From Sipunculus nudus (taxonomy: Eukaryota > Annelida > Sipuncula > Golfingiida > Sipunculidae): a stretch of DNA of 64,000 nucleotides. Under the pieces are notes generated by a model. That model saw nothing but the letters and a program-made list of their open reading frames with translations. It had not been told where the DNA came from and did no database searches. Shown piece after piece: positions 27,230 through 40,544 of this stretch. The stretch lies in NCBI GenBank assembly GCA_026874595.1, contig CM049308.1, positions 22,981,867 to 23,045,866 of the forward strand, in the 5' to 3' direction. Positions within the stretch are counted from its first letter, which is position 1. The number at the start of each line of letters is the position of its first letter. The translations under genes were made by a program, and so were the position numbers.

Positions 27230-27990
27230 TCATTTGACCTTGAAGTGACCTGTGGTCCTTCAGTTCCCACGACAACAGTATGACAGGGGTGTCCCCTTAG
27301 GGTCATCTTGTGAGGGTTACATCCTTTACTCTCTAACTAGATTTCACTTTGTGCACTGATTGTGTCCGTCAACCTCTGGCCACGACCTTGACCAGCATGG
27401 GGTGTTCGAGTCTACCTTCTGCCCACCAGAGCATAAAGCTCACCAGTCTATGTCCACATCACAAGAGTCCGGTACCCCACCAGCAACTCATTGCCATAGC
27501 AACCCATCAGCCTTCCAGGTGACCAGCCGGGGGTTGGGTCCACAAGGGTGACCAGCTAATATCACTAAGGACAGTGGCAGGGTGACTGTCCGCCCCGCTG
27601 CATGGTCTTTTACCCCACCCCTTCCCTTTCAGAACCCTGGCCACCCTCCCCTCTCCTTTTCAGGTCCAGTACAACAAGGTTATCAGACAAGTGTAGACCC
27701 TCTGTGTGTCTGTTGCTGTTTAGTAGACATAACTTGACCCATGTGCAGCAAAGCATAGGCTGGTCAAACCGGACCTGTAGAGTATCCCGTGTCCAGCCTC
27801 AACCAGGGTGCACTTGGCTGGCCGGCCACGACTGACTGACCCCCTGGACCTTACATACATAACGGCTATCAGTCCACCTCACCCTCCCCACCAGACCCCG
27901 GACCTGTCTGTCTGGCCATTTTCATTCAAGTGCAGGCTAACTGGGGGCAACATTTATTGTGCAATCCCCAAATGTTGATATTTCTGCCCG
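27230..27990. other. GC-richer complex island in intron 1
   Basis: About 760 bases of C-rich complex sequence without a recognisable product. Short plus-strand frames of 60-77 codons are present but lack any known motif. Candidate regulatory DNA by composition only. Confidence 0.25.
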
Positions 27991-28748
27991 CATTCCGCCT
28001 CCCACTCTCCTTTTCAATGTGTAATTTAGGAGCACATTTCATTCTTTTCAAAGTATAGAGTGTAATTTATTTAAGCAGAGTGTAATTTATTCAAGCATGT
28101 TTGCACACTCACATAAAATCACTAGTACTACTATGTAAATATTGACCCGACCCTTTTATGAATTTATTCATTTATCTGCATAGAACCTAATACACTTCCA
28201 CAATAGTAGCTATCAGATTAAGCTGTCAACCAATCCTTTGATTCCAATCCCATAAACACTTGGCATCCATCCCGCTCAATAAAGGGAAAATAAGCAAACA
28301 GACATGCTACATGTGTAATCTGTACTACGGTACAGATGCCAAAAATATGATCTCATGAATTAACATGCACAGTTGCCGAAGTCCTCCCCTTTGTGCTTTG
28401 AATGTGCTTCCCATTATACAGGGTTGCCCTCTGTCCCCATTATTAACATCTAATCACAAACCATAACAACAAGGGAAAGCCCCTATTCATCAGGGACTAT
28501 TGTTTCTTATACCCTCTTTAACTGACAATCAGTTTCTGACCCACTGAGTGATATGCCACTGAAACACTCGAGGATTTTTTCCACCACTCCAGTGTTGCTA
28601 TCTGTATCCCTACTGGCAAATAACTTGGTCATGTGAATGATACAAACACATGGAAAGTGCTTCACCTATCAAACAGTACACACACATGATTACATTATTT
28701 TGTGGCATACAGCCATCAAAGTGTGTCTGTGTGTGCATGTGATTATAG

Positions 28749-28749
<1 letters not shown>

Positions 28750-28790
<41 letters not shown>
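28750..28790 (+). repeat. (AT)n microsatellite at MITE insertion site
   Basis: About 41 bases of AT alternate right up to the TA that flanks the adjacent MITE, so the element inserted at or beside an AT repeat. Confidence 0.9.
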
Positions 28791-28793
<3 letters not shown>

Positions 28794-29190
28794 TGTGGTT
28801 GGCTTTATATTCACGAGGCTGAAATTTCGAGATTTCTTTATTTTGAATGTTTCACAAGGCTTTCATTTTCCTGATTGCACCAGAACCTATAAAATCTAAG
28901 TACAGTAGGATCTGTATTGATGTAAAATGCTACAAAACCTTCTTAATTACTGGTTCATTCATTAAATTATGACTTGTATCACAGTCGATATGTGTGACAG
29001 ACTGTGAGTACGGCTAATGCATGGGCCAGTTTCGAAAACCGGCACAGATTAGGTTGCTGATAAGGTTGTTTTCAGAGGTCATCTTAGTTGATGGGGCATC
29101 TTATTCCCGAGGGTATCATATTCGTGATTATTTCATTTTCGCGAATATCGCGATATTAAAACCCTCGCAAACAATAAGGCAACCACAGTA
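28791..29190. mobile_element. TA-flanked MITE, copy 1 (Tc1/mariner-like ends)
   Basis: The left end TACTGTGGTTGGCTTTAT and the reverse complement of the right end, TACTGTGGTTGCCTTATT, form terminal inverted repeats of about 17 bp, with TA at each outer edge as expected for a TA target duplication. Length is about 400 bp with no coding capacity. Internal text contains TTCGAGATTTC and TCGCGAATATCGCGATATT, a style common in molluscan MITEs. A related copy lies at 33277-33642. Confidence 0.8.
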
Positions 29191-29879
29191 TATGGAGATG
29201 CACAAGTGTGTATGGTCCCTTTAACAAAAAATATCAACATAAGTATATAATGTATAACCGTAAAAAATAAATAAATGAAACATCTTTAGGATCATAAAAT
29301 AACCACAGATTTTATATATCTGAACAAGGCTGGAAATAATCTAACAAAATCTGTTCTCACAACAACATTCTACCTACGCATTACCCACAGCACTTACAGA
29401 TAAATTTATAATTCCTATTCTGTCTTTTTTTTACATTCTCAATTTAGGGATACCAAAGGTTAGTGAACTTAGTTTATATAATAATCCTGATATTATGTTG
29501 TTATATTTGCATGCACACATAAGCACATGTTTGAGAAAGAAGAGTAATCTTGGAAGTTATATAAACTACATATACTTTTTTTACACTCTTTTCTACAGAA
29601 GAAGGTGTGATTCATTCACCAGTAATTTCATTTGACTCAATAATTCTTCCTGTTTTAAATAATGAGAAATCAATCTGAAAAATGCATGATATTAACCATC
29701 AATTAACATTAATTGTATAACTGCACTTTCATCATTTGCAAAGAAAAGCTCACTCTTTTCAAAGAGCCATCCCATAATATGAGCCATCCCATAATACCCA
29801 TTAAGTATAATACAGTCACATAATCTTACCAATAATTAGTTAATAAGGTAAACCAATAGCACAAAGGTAAGAAACAGGT

Positions 29880-30545
29880 ATCCTGGTCAGGATGGAAGAA
29901 CAAGAATAGCCCCCTGTTCATTGGAACAGAGCTGCAGTATTAGATTGCTCAGTTTGCATGCAAGAATCAATTACACACGCAAGTGGTCAGCGTGAGGGCC
30001 AGGTAGCTAAATGACCAATAATCACCCAATCTGTGCCCTGGGGAGGCAGGGAGCTGACCGTGAACAATGATTACATTAACAGGTAATACATACAAGCTCC
30101 ACCTGGTTAACACAATGACAAGGCAGGTAAGCCTATTACACTGATCCAGTTCACACCTGGGTCACTTAGTTGATACTACAGCTTACACCTTAGGCTTTAA
30201 ATGGCCACCTCAAGTCAATATTTCATGTTGACCAAGGATTTAGCCCTGGGGGTGTTTTATGAACCCCCTCTAGGTTAGAGTCCTCAACTGACCAGCTGGC
30301 CAGAGCTCTATATGGGTGAAATTAGCATGGCATGTTTCGTGACTTCATGTAATCATATACTTGCACAGCGTAATGAGGGTAGTTACACAGAGGTAATTCA
30401 CTGAATGCTGTAATCATGTGTAACTGCTCCCGCTGGACATGATCCACTGATACCCAGATACAGCATCCACTCAACCTTGAAGTCACCTCTGGTCACCTGC
30501 CCCAGAGGTCATTAAGGACAACCCTATCATTTGAGATTAATAGTT
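29880..30545. other. GC-richer complex island in intron 1
   Basis: About 660 bases of mixed, non-repetitive sequence with no recognisable coding frame, surrounded by AT-rich DNA. TAATTA- and GGTCAC-type motifs occur, but no arrangement that proves function. Confidence 0.25.
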
Positions 30546-31299
30546 CCTTTGTTAACTAAATTACAAATGATCCTTTTACCTGTAATGCTTAATTTATAAT
30601 AAGGTAAAACCAATACTTAAATTTCCCTTTCACATGATTCAATTCAGTTCATAAAAGTGACATGCACTATGTAAGTTAAATATTCAATTATTTACTTGTG
30701 GATGTCCTTTTTTAATAAAGAAAAAATTAATAATTTTATTTGCTTTTGTATTTGAATTTTCTTTCACATACTGTAAATATATTATTTATATACAGGTGTT
30801 CTTTAGGTGGGACAAAAAATATGTCCCAGGACAAGTAAAATATGTCCCAGTGATTTATCTGAGTATATTTTTTACCTATTACATTGAATGATTATCAAAT
30901 AGAGTGAAAGTGGTCATACAAACTGATAACAAAAAATAATCACAATTGTGCTGTTATACGAATACTATTCTATTTACAATATACAAGACATTAATATGAA
31001 TATCTTCATCTTCAATTAACACAGTGCCATCTGTAGGCAATGGCCCTAACTTTATTAACAAACATTCATGTCAGGGGTGGGGTGGAATAGAAGGGCTTTG
31101 ATGGTACCAGGGAAATCCAAGAAAATGCCCCCCCCCCCCATCAGCCCTCTATCTTACCCTGAGACTTAATATATCATTGGATTTATACATAACCAAGGGT
31201 CATAAAAAATGGGCAGTCTGAGGAGATATATCTATATATCCTAACACCTCCCTTTAAACTGCCCCTCAATTTAACATTTGCCAAAATTAAGTTGATCGA

Positions 31300-32060
31300 C
31301 TTACTTGCAAGTCCTGCTAACGATGATGACGACAAAAAAATCATTACTGTATGTGGACACCTGGAAGTTTGATTCTTCGAGGGGTCTTTGGGTTGTGTGC
31401 CATTTGCGTTGGGACACTAAACTGGCCCTCAGTGCTAGGGGGCTGAAAACACCCTGCCCATGATGTGTCGCCTGTTAACAAGGCACTTAAGTGTAAAAAG
31501 GGGACCCTAAACCCCAGGGGGTGAACAGTGGCCATTAATCATACGAGGAAAAGACCAGGGAGGGAGGACACCGAACATTTGTGCAATAGATGACTAGGGG
31601 CTATTGCTTTACCCCACCAATGGCTAGTGGTAGCTCTGGCTTCGGAGACCTCCTGAGCAGAGGACCTTGCGAACTGTGATAAATGACAACGGCAGATGGC
31701 GGCAAATAGTATAGCTGTGTTTATGAAGCGTGAAAGATGTTACATGGGTTTACATTTCTACTGTGTCCACCGTGACCTGCTCCTGGCGCTTGGGCCGGCC
31801 AACGCTGGGTTTAAAAAGGTTACGGTACCCGCTGGGGTCAGTATGGTCAGTCTGTGTCGGCCTTGTAAGTCTGGGTCAAGCTGCCCAACTCAGACGGTGA
31901 CCCAGAAAAACACTCACCCCTCACCCCTCCCCACCCTACTAGATAAAACTAGATAAACTAACTTTCTTAAATCCTTAACGGTGTGCTTGATAAGGATAAG
32001 ATAAGAAAATGATACATGTGATGTTCAGCTAATGTATCCCCGCCCACATGTATTACCATG
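31300..32060. other. GC-richer complex island in intron 1
   Basis: About 760 bases of GC-richer sequence. A YY1-like core AGATGGCGGC is at 31694-31703. Frames of 63-86 codons on either strand show no known motif. Candidate regulatory DNA by composition only. Confidence 0.25.
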
Positions 32061-33276
32061 CAATCTTAGTATTGATGCCCGGTGTTCATACACTCCCAGC
32101 TCTACATCAAAATTTCATGACCACTCCATGACTTTTTAAGACCCCAGTTAAAAGACTTAAGGACCTTTGTTAACTTTAAATGTCCATGTATTAGATATGG
32201 AGTCACCCATGATCACTTGTGCTTGATTTAAAGTTTAAACTACATGCACATTCAGCTGTCCAATGATTATATTGCAGCCAATGTACTGTTATGTATCTAT
32301 ATAATTCCATAAGTCTTAAATCTATTGTTCATATAGTGTAATAAGTGTATCATGGGCATATCGGATTTTATGACAAAACTGATCACAGATGAAGGAACTT
32401 CAGAACTGTCATTAAATCATCAAATTAAATCACAAATCACATTTGTGACTTTTTATATGAACTTTAATTTAACATCTGAAATTTTATGAATGTTGAAGCA
32501 CATGTTGAGGATGTGTCTGATTAGAGGGTCCCATTACCTTGCCACGGACCCCTCTGTTATGATTTACTTTATCAATCACAAAGACAACTCGCTACTAATA
32601 TGTGTAGAATCATACCTGGTATTTCATATACACAACTCAAGAATGTTGTGAAATACATATTTAAGTATTTATGATATCTTCAAAAACACATAAGGCTTGA
32701 ATGTCCACAAATACCACAAGGACGTTCATATTTGAGTAAAAAGTTACATTTTCTGAGGAATTCTGTGCAAAATAGCAAGACACAGACATTAGAATAGACT
32801 AAATAAGTTTTGTACAGTGGGATAGTTCTCCTATAACACAGAGGAGGCCTCCTATATTGAAATCACAACAGGCAATGCAATTGGTAACTGTTACAGGCCG
32901 ACCTTTTATCACAGTGTTTTGTGTTAGTATAGTAGTTAGGCAGAAAAAGACAATTTGGCTATTCAAACAACCGTTCAATATTCATTTAAGCCATTTGTAT
33001 TCTTTTTCATAGGAGATAACAGTTAAACTGCCCCTGTGAAGGGTTACACCTGTGTATACAGTATATATTAATGATACTGAATACATTGGTTAAAGTTTAG
33101 GTTTGTTATTATTCTGAACTGACCTTGACCTTTGGCATGACCTTGTAGGCTTGCCTGTACCTGTGTTCTATACCATAAACAGGTTAAATACAGTGCAATA
33201 TAAAGAGTTAGTAATTTATCCCATCTGGTCTGTAACATGATAAAACTGACTTGTATCACACTTATACTTAACTGAA

Positions 33277-33642
33277 TACTATGGCTGGCTCACAAACGCG
33301 AGGTAAAACTTTCACGATTTTCAAATGTTCAGTGTTTTGCGAGGGTTTAATTTTTGTGATCTGACTATACAAAAGACCTATACACGGAGTATAACCATTA
33401 TTATGTGAATTAATTAAATCAAATATTATGTGCACAAAATCTTATTAACAAAAATCATATTGTTTGTTAATGGCAGACAGTTGGAAAGATCTGATATCAT
33501 TTATGACATCAATTTTTGAATATACACGTTTACTTGTTAACTTTGCCTTAATTTAATGATGGGACCTCTTATTCAAGGTTTTATGTTCATGACAAGTGCA
33601 CTTTCATGAATATCACGAATTGGAAACCCTATAATACAGTGT
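33277..33642. mobile_element. TA-flanked MITE, copy 2 (diverged)
   Basis: It begins TACTATGGCTGGCTCAC and ends TACAGTGTA, matching in decayed form the ends of the element at 28791-29190. The internal order also corresponds: GCGAGG with CACGATTTTC near the left, then CTTATTC, TTCATGA, ATATCACGAATT and AAACCCT near the right. It is older or more diverged than copy 1 and has lost most of its right terminal repeat. Confidence 0.6.
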
Positions 33643-36015
33643 AATTATACACAGGACAATACCATTTATGCATATCTTAATGATATATAATTCAGATCAA
33701 ATAATCTAAACATACACATTACTAAATCTACCCGAACTGTCATTAAATTTCACATTACAGGTTGTAAAACTAGGATTGCAATCATAATCTAGCTATCTGG
33801 TCATTGGGCAACAATCCTTGCACTTTTTTCATGTGCATGTACATTATTCCCACAACTATTCCATTTTTCTTCATCTGCCATATATTCAAGTTTTACACCC
33901 TATATTATCTTTTTTAAATCTTTATGATTCAATTATTATTCCATATAAAAGATATCCTGTATTATAGCAGAAATTATCCTTTTTTCATTACCTTCATCAT
34001 CATGTACACATTTCTCTAAATATGTGGTATATAACATGTATGTCTAATTTGCATATATAAATCTGCAAATATTCTTTTCTCAATTTTAACCACTCAGTTT
34101 TTTTTCATTTCTATTCCATTTCAAATATATATATATATGATTATACCTGGAATAATTCAATGTACAGATCCTTAAATCATGAAGAAGTGTCAATATATTA
34201 TTTTCATACAAGAAAAATGAAATTTCACACAGTGCATTCAATAAATTACATGTAAATGTTATAAATTAAAACAAATTGTACTGGAATATTTCTATTTCTG
34301 CCTATATATCCTCAACTAAACTAATTTAAAAAATCGAGAATGTTATATAGCATTGTATTATTAACTTAGTGATAAGTTTTAGCACAGGTTCAGAGATATA
34401 AACAACTGGTGTATTAAATTTTCATTTTATTTTAGCTTCAGTGATTTGCCAAAATCCTCCTTACTTTGCTTGTGATCACAATCTACCTCAAAAAATACAT
34501 AAATAATCATAATCATAATACATGCTAGAAGGCCAAGGCAGTTAAATATATGGTCTTGTGGTTTGTGACTGTATTAAAATTCCATGCAACTGGAAACATG
34601 ATTCACTTTAGCATGAGCATGAGCGTGTTTATTTATATTTTTTTGTCATGCACCATTGTTTGAGGACAACATAATCGCTAGGTCTGCGGACTATTATACA
34701 TAAATGTGTGCCACTGAGAACATTTTCTTCAAACACTTATGTAAGTACATACTGACTGATCTAAGATTACATACAGTTGAACATTTAATCTTATGGTGAA
34801 TACTTCAATAATATAAATAGGAATAACTTCAATCACAAATCACAAATATGTTGCCAGCTTTTATACAACATATATGCAATTAGATATATGACTGACTTGT
34901 CTGAGTGTATACAGAATATAAAAGACAAGCCTGTCTGGTGAATATTCCCTGAAAGTCCTCATTTTCATGAATAAAAAAACTTATTTAAATCTTGCAAATG
35001 CAAAAGGAATTATTTATTCATATTTGTACAGTGTTAAAATAATTCCAATGTTTAAATTAAAATTTCCATTTTCTTTAATATTTATATATAACAACCACAA
35101 CAAGTGGGAGTTTTTATATGATAATATAAGAACAAGACTTAAATGAACCAAAAACATAAATGAACTATATCTTACCCTAAAAATGTAACGTGCAATTGGA
35201 CTCTGGTTTATTTTTTCATGAAAGCAACTACCTGTTTTAACTTGCAAAAAAATAAAACAAAATTTCAAATCTGTGTGGGTGTGTTTGTGTTTGCAATCCT
35301 GTCAACCTGTGTCCAAAATCACTGAAATAAATAATCTAAAATAAAGAAAAGCATTCAAGCACAATATTTTTATTGATATCAAAACGTTTTAATCAATCTG
35401 TGTGTTATAATAATGTTTTAGAGTACTTTTATCTTTCAAGGAAAGCAATTTTATCAGTGATTTACCATATCTTGGTGAAAATGCATTGAATTTGTGAAAG
35501 AAATATTTATTTCTACATCCTAAAGCATGTTTAATTTAAAAAATCTAAAAAACTGTCATTATATTTTCCTGAAGTTTAGGTCATATACATAACACTGTGG
35601 GTGGTGTCAAAAACTGTTAACTGATTACTGAACCAGGAAATTAAATACATCCTCATAGCCAAATAGCACACGGAGTTGGCCAGCTCCAGGAAACCAGAGA
35701 CAAACTTTAGATAAAACATGAAACATAATAGAGAAATAGAGAATAGAAAACAAAAACTCGAATTATTCAAAGGTAACAATAGAAAAATTTAAGCTTTTAA
35801 TCCAATTTATCTAAATATCTTTTTAATTATAAAAAAAAATATTTTGCTATTTAGATTGGAAAGTTCAACTGCTGAATATTATAAAAACATTTTTTTAAAT
35901 TCTGTATGTTTAAAACTGTTATAATTACTCCTTTATCAATCATATTGTATAATAAACATGTAAATTAGATGCAAGTCTATTTTACCTGCAATGAAATCAG
36001 AATTAAAAGTTAATT

Positions 36016-36225
36016 GGAAAAAATACGTAATTATCCATATGCAGGTTGTAGTGACCTAAAAGCACTACAAAGGTAAGAGGTAAATTGATAATTAATTGCT
36101 GTAGTCTGTAAAACCGAGGGAAAATTACAAAATTATCCATTTGTAGGTAAGATGTATGAAACTCAACATGTGCATGGCTGCTAATAGGCGCACCCTTAAT
36201 TAACTGCTGCATGTCATCTGATTAC
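36016..36225 (+). repeat. Imperfect tandem duplication of about 105 bp
   Basis: GGAAAAAATACGTAATTATCCAT with AGGT after it, then TTAATTGCTG and GTCTG, is followed by GGAAAATTACAAAATTATCC AT, AGGT, TTAATTAACTGCTG and GTCATCTG in the same order. Divergence is considerable. Both units carry AATTATCC and TTAATT homeodomain-like cores. It could be a duplicated regulatory element or an old local repeat. Confidence 0.45.
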
Positions 36226-36543
36226 AAGAATTTGCAGACAAAAAAAATAACTGGAAGTTTACCTGTGAAAACCAGAAACTGTAATACATCTGTTTCTTTT
36301 GTAAATTTCTAAACATCATTCACATGTAAACTGAACAGTAAATTAAACATTATACCAAGCAAACTTGCTTATTCAAGTATGAATCATAACTTTTCTAAGA
36401 TCCTATCACAGTTTTGTGGTGATACAATAAATACAAACTGATGCTTTTGCAGGTATAACCTTATTTTGCCTCCATGTGATTTTTTAGGTATGTTTCAATT
36501 ATAAAATAAAATTATAAAATATTCGTTTTTTTATTAATAAATG

Positions 36544-36545
<2 letters not shown>

Positions 36546-36603
<58 letters not shown>
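36546..36603 (+). repeat. (AT)n microsatellite
   Basis: An almost pure AT run of about 58 bases. Confidence 0.95.
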
Positions 36604-36610
<7 letters not shown>

Positions 36611-36839
36611 CTCCTATTATATATCATATTATATATATACAAACATTATATATATATAAATATATATTAAATTATAAATCTACCTTCTGTATGAAACTTT
36701 TAGCACTGATCTTCCTTCAAACTAATGACAATTTTCATTAATGAAGAATATATATAAATTCAGGTGGCAACATCTCTTTACATGTGATACTTGAATTAAG
36801 CCCATTTGAAACTATGCAAACATTATGTCATCACTTAGT

Positions 36840-37160
36840 ATGTAATGTAACCCAGCCCATCCATGATCCCTCTCTGAAAAACCCCCACTGTGACACAAGT
36901 GACTGTATAATTCCCACCTACACCACAGAACCCCTTCAACTGGTATAGTGTATCAACCACAGCTTATGAAGGGTGTAATGTTTGCCCCCCTCCACAGTTG
37001 GAGCCCCCTGACCACATAACCCAATCAAATTGAAATAACTGTGTATATAGCAGTTATAACTTGCCCACACTGATGCGCTGTACATGCTTGACTGTTAATG
37101 TTACACTGCTTGGCAGGCTGTATTACTGCATGGGACAGCCCCTCCCCTGGGACCTTAATG
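36840..37160. other. GC-richer patch in intron 1
   Basis: About 320 bases with more C than the neighbours (several CCCCACTG, CCCCTCC and CCCCTGACC runs). No gene or repeat was recognised. Confidence 0.2.
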
Positions 37161-38307
37161 TAATTCAGTGTTAACATATGGCTTTTATACATACTGACCA
37201 CTGTACTTTACTGTAAACCTGTATGCACCTTTTGTATATGTGGTCCATATGCTAAAATTATTAACCTATTTGCCTGCGTTTATGTGCATTTTGCATGCCT
37301 AAAAAAAATCTCATACATACATATATGTAAATACCCAAAGTCCCCAAAATACCTTGCTAATGTAGTGTACTAATATATTTATGCTGACTTCCTTTAATGT
37401 AATTTATATTGAAATATTATAATGTGATACATTATAAAATATGTAATAAATATGCCTTTCAAATAGTCTAAAATATCATTAGTAATATGACAAAATGTAA
37501 ATGTTTACTCATTAGCTAAAAAAAATATCATAGTTTTTGTTTAAGTCATTAATTAGGTCTTCCTGTTTTAACTTTATTAAGTTTCAGGTATATATATTGC
37601 AGTCACATTACCCTGATACATCCCTTTACACACATCCCTGAAAATTTATTACAAAAACATATTTGTCCGAAGGTTTACAGCTCAAGATTTCTTGTTTCAT
37701 CTTTGTGAAAGAATATCTTAAACTAGTACATGTATTTTAATAATATAATACACTGACACAATGTACCATTTTTACTGTATATTTCCACCCCTGTTTTATA
37801 TTGTATATTTCTACCTCTGTATTAGGCCTAATACTCATATTATTCTCTGAATTGAGAAAATAAAATCAGTCTTATTATTATGAATGTGCTGTTATAAATA
37901 TTAGTTTTTAAATCAGAAAATAACAATGAAACAAATATACATTTGTACATTTGTATACCTGGATAGTTCCTTAAAATACGACCACTCTGATAACTAAACT
38001 TGCATGTAATATATCACAGGTGACCTGAAGTCATGTGATTCCAAATTTAAATATAAATGCTAAGTCCATTACTGAGACCAATTATACACTCTGGGAGCAT
38101 GTTGTGTGGTAATACGGGGACATACTATGTGGGTCCATCCAATTAGTGCCATGATCTTGCTGTTTTTTACAAGTAAACATCTGTCACGAGTGGGAATTTG
38201 ATAAATAAGTTCTAAATGTTGAATTAAATAATATATATGCTCTCTAATATTAGAACTTCAACTCCAGTTTAGCTTGAAATACAAGTATCCATGTATATTT
38301 CCACCTC

Positions 38308-38315
<8 letters not shown>

Positions 38316-38357
<42 letters not shown>
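38316..38357 (+). repeat. (AT)n microsatellite
   Basis: About 42 bases of alternating AT, preceded by GTGTGTA. Confidence 0.95.
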
Positions 38358-38360
<3 letters not shown>

Positions 38361-40476
38361 ATGTATATCCAAAATAAAAATCATATAAACGTGTGAAAAT
38401 AAAAAAAATACAGCTGTTAGATTATGCAAAACTATTAATGTGTAAAAATATGTTCAATTCAGTTAAAGATTATACTTAAAACCCACTACAGTAGCTTATA
38501 AATTTACAGGAATTTCCTTGCATGCATAGTTTTCAATGTGTGTAAATATAAAATAAATACCCATCATATTTACCCAAGTTATCATTTCACTTTCAAATGA
38601 TTAGATGTTATTTTTCACTACAAAGTAATAAAAATGAATTAACATCTATAAATACAGATTTACATATATATCAATAAATAGTTTGTGTCATTAACACGGC
38701 TAAGATAATATTTTCAGTCAATCCTTTTAATTCAACAATTTACTGTCATTTTCTATCAAGAAAATACCCTGAAAAATTGTAAAAAAAAAGATGCAAATAA
38801 TAGTAACAATTATCAGTGAAATACATTTTTTAATTCTGAGACTTTGTGCTTCAGAAATTTTAATTTACAGTTCTCTAATAAATTGTGTAAATTTATTATT
38901 GTGTAAATTTATTAATATTCCTTGTATTTTGAAATATTTTAATGGCACTGTAATAAATTCAACTAATAAATTTTTATGTATTTCTTATCATTGAATATTT
39001 ATATTTACAATAAATAATTAATATAATTTATTTCCAAATATGGTATTAATTCCTAATCATATAACAAGGGAGGTTCTAAGTAAAAATAAAATGAAATTTA
39101 AAATAAATCCCTTGAAAATGGAAAACACATTTTTCTATTGTTAAGGAATATATTATTCTTATTATGAGAGGGTGTAATTAAACCTTTTCTTGATTTAATG
39201 AATTGTGTAAATAAATTGTTCATAATTTGTGTCCTTGAGGGAAAGCTACACCTGGAAAATATTTATATATTATCTAATCCCTCTCAGGTATGAAAAATGA
39301 AAAAAATAGAAGAATCATAATATATATATATATTTATATATATATTCCCCTGCATTTATATTGCTACTGTGGACTTTGGACTGAACTGTTTTCTTAAATA
39401 TATCAAGTATTGGTTTTTCTAAACAATGGTATAAATGCATGAGAAATAAATCTCAGTTTTGCTTAAAAGTTATATATTTCCCTTAATTATGCATGAAACA
39501 TGCAATTAAATAAATAAAAAATCATTAGTAAAAACATCTGACTAAATGAAGCTGGCTAATTAGGACTCAAGTGAAAAGTTATTAAAATAAAATAATGAGT
39601 TCTGCATAAATTTTGAAACTTTATTAAAAGCTTCAATAAGGGAGAATTGTAACGCTGTCATTCACAACAAATGTGTGTATTTTTCTTCATAGAAGAATTG
39701 GTTAATGTCAGTCAATCAGATCCAAATTACATAAAAGCCAACTGGGCCTTTAATTTGCGCAGGTATTTAAATAACTGCCGCATATTTAACGAATACAATG
39801 TTCACAAATAGCTCCGCTGTTGAAAAGAACTGAAATCTCTCTAATCCCTAGTTAAAAAGAGTGAACAGATCACACGCCTGAAATCGACAAGTGAAATCAA
39901 CATGGATTATTCCCATACCAGATTTGGTTTGCGCGCGCCTCTGTTTGAAATCGACCAGAGGTAAAACACGTGGGGAACCGGGGGGAACAAATCAACATGC
40001 GACAACACTGGGCTTTCCCAAAAACAACTGCTACATTGATAGAAAGAAAGTGAAGAAATTACACAAAATTAAATGGACCCAAAGTATATAGACCACCGAA
40101 GCTTGGACAGCACTGCCCGTGGGTTGACAATAAGTATATAATACTTACTCGTTTGTGAAAAAAAAAAATAAATAAAAAAGTACTTTATTTGCAAACTTTG
40201 TAAAGTTTTTCCCTGTTTTGATACGAAAATCTGATCAAAAATGAGATAAATATGCGGTAGAAAACTAAAAATACCACGCTAAGATTGAGCGGCTCGCTCG
40301 CCCTTCGGCCGTATGGCCGTTTTTTACACCGATAAACAACCATGCACAGCGTGGACGGCGCGATTTGGCCCTGAAATGACCGCGTCACCGAATGTCCTAA
40401 TCCCCAGCTTTTTGGGAACACCTGCTGGATTATCTGCTTAAGGAAGGAATGACATGTAAAAAACAAATCTACTTAC

Positions 40477-40528
40477 GATTAACCAGTTTCTTGTGTTGTT
40501 GCGGCTTGCCCTGTTTTCGCCTAGACAT
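40477..40528 (-). CDS. BCL11: BCL11 zinc-finger transcription factor, coding exon 1 (start codon to first splice donor)
   Basis: The minus strand reads ATG at 40528-40526, then 17 codons, MSRRKQGKPQQHKKLVN, and one extra base C before a consensus donor GTAAGT (40476-40471). The N-terminus beginning MSRRKQ-x-KPQ is a hallmark of BCL11 and SALL family proteins; in those families it binds the RBBP4/RBBP7 subunits of the NuRD co-repressor complex. The single leftover base joins the TG that opens exon 2 to make CTG (Leu18), so both exons are in phase 1. In vertebrate BCL11A the first coding exon is likewise very short and carries the same motif. The start context is acceptable, with A at -3, but a short upstream ORF overlaps it. 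The protein should act in the nucleus as a sequence-specific repressor. Non-coding 5' exons upstream cannot be excluded. Whether this is the only BCL11 gene of the animal cannot be told from here. Confidence 0.93.
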
Positions 40529-40544
40529 TGTGCCGGCCTTTCAT
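40521..40544 (-). promoter_or_regulatory. Short upstream ORF overlapping the BCL11 start codon
   Basis: An ATG at 40544-40542 opens a seven-codon frame (MKGRHNV) that ends at TAG 40523-40521, just past the BCL11 ATG (40528-40526) and in a different frame. Its context is poor (C at -3, A at +4), while the BCL11 start has A at -3. If the 5' UTR extends this far, leaky scanning or re-initiation would be needed to make BCL11. The sequence shows the frame directly; any effect on translation is inference, and the transcription start is unknown. Confidence 0.5.
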
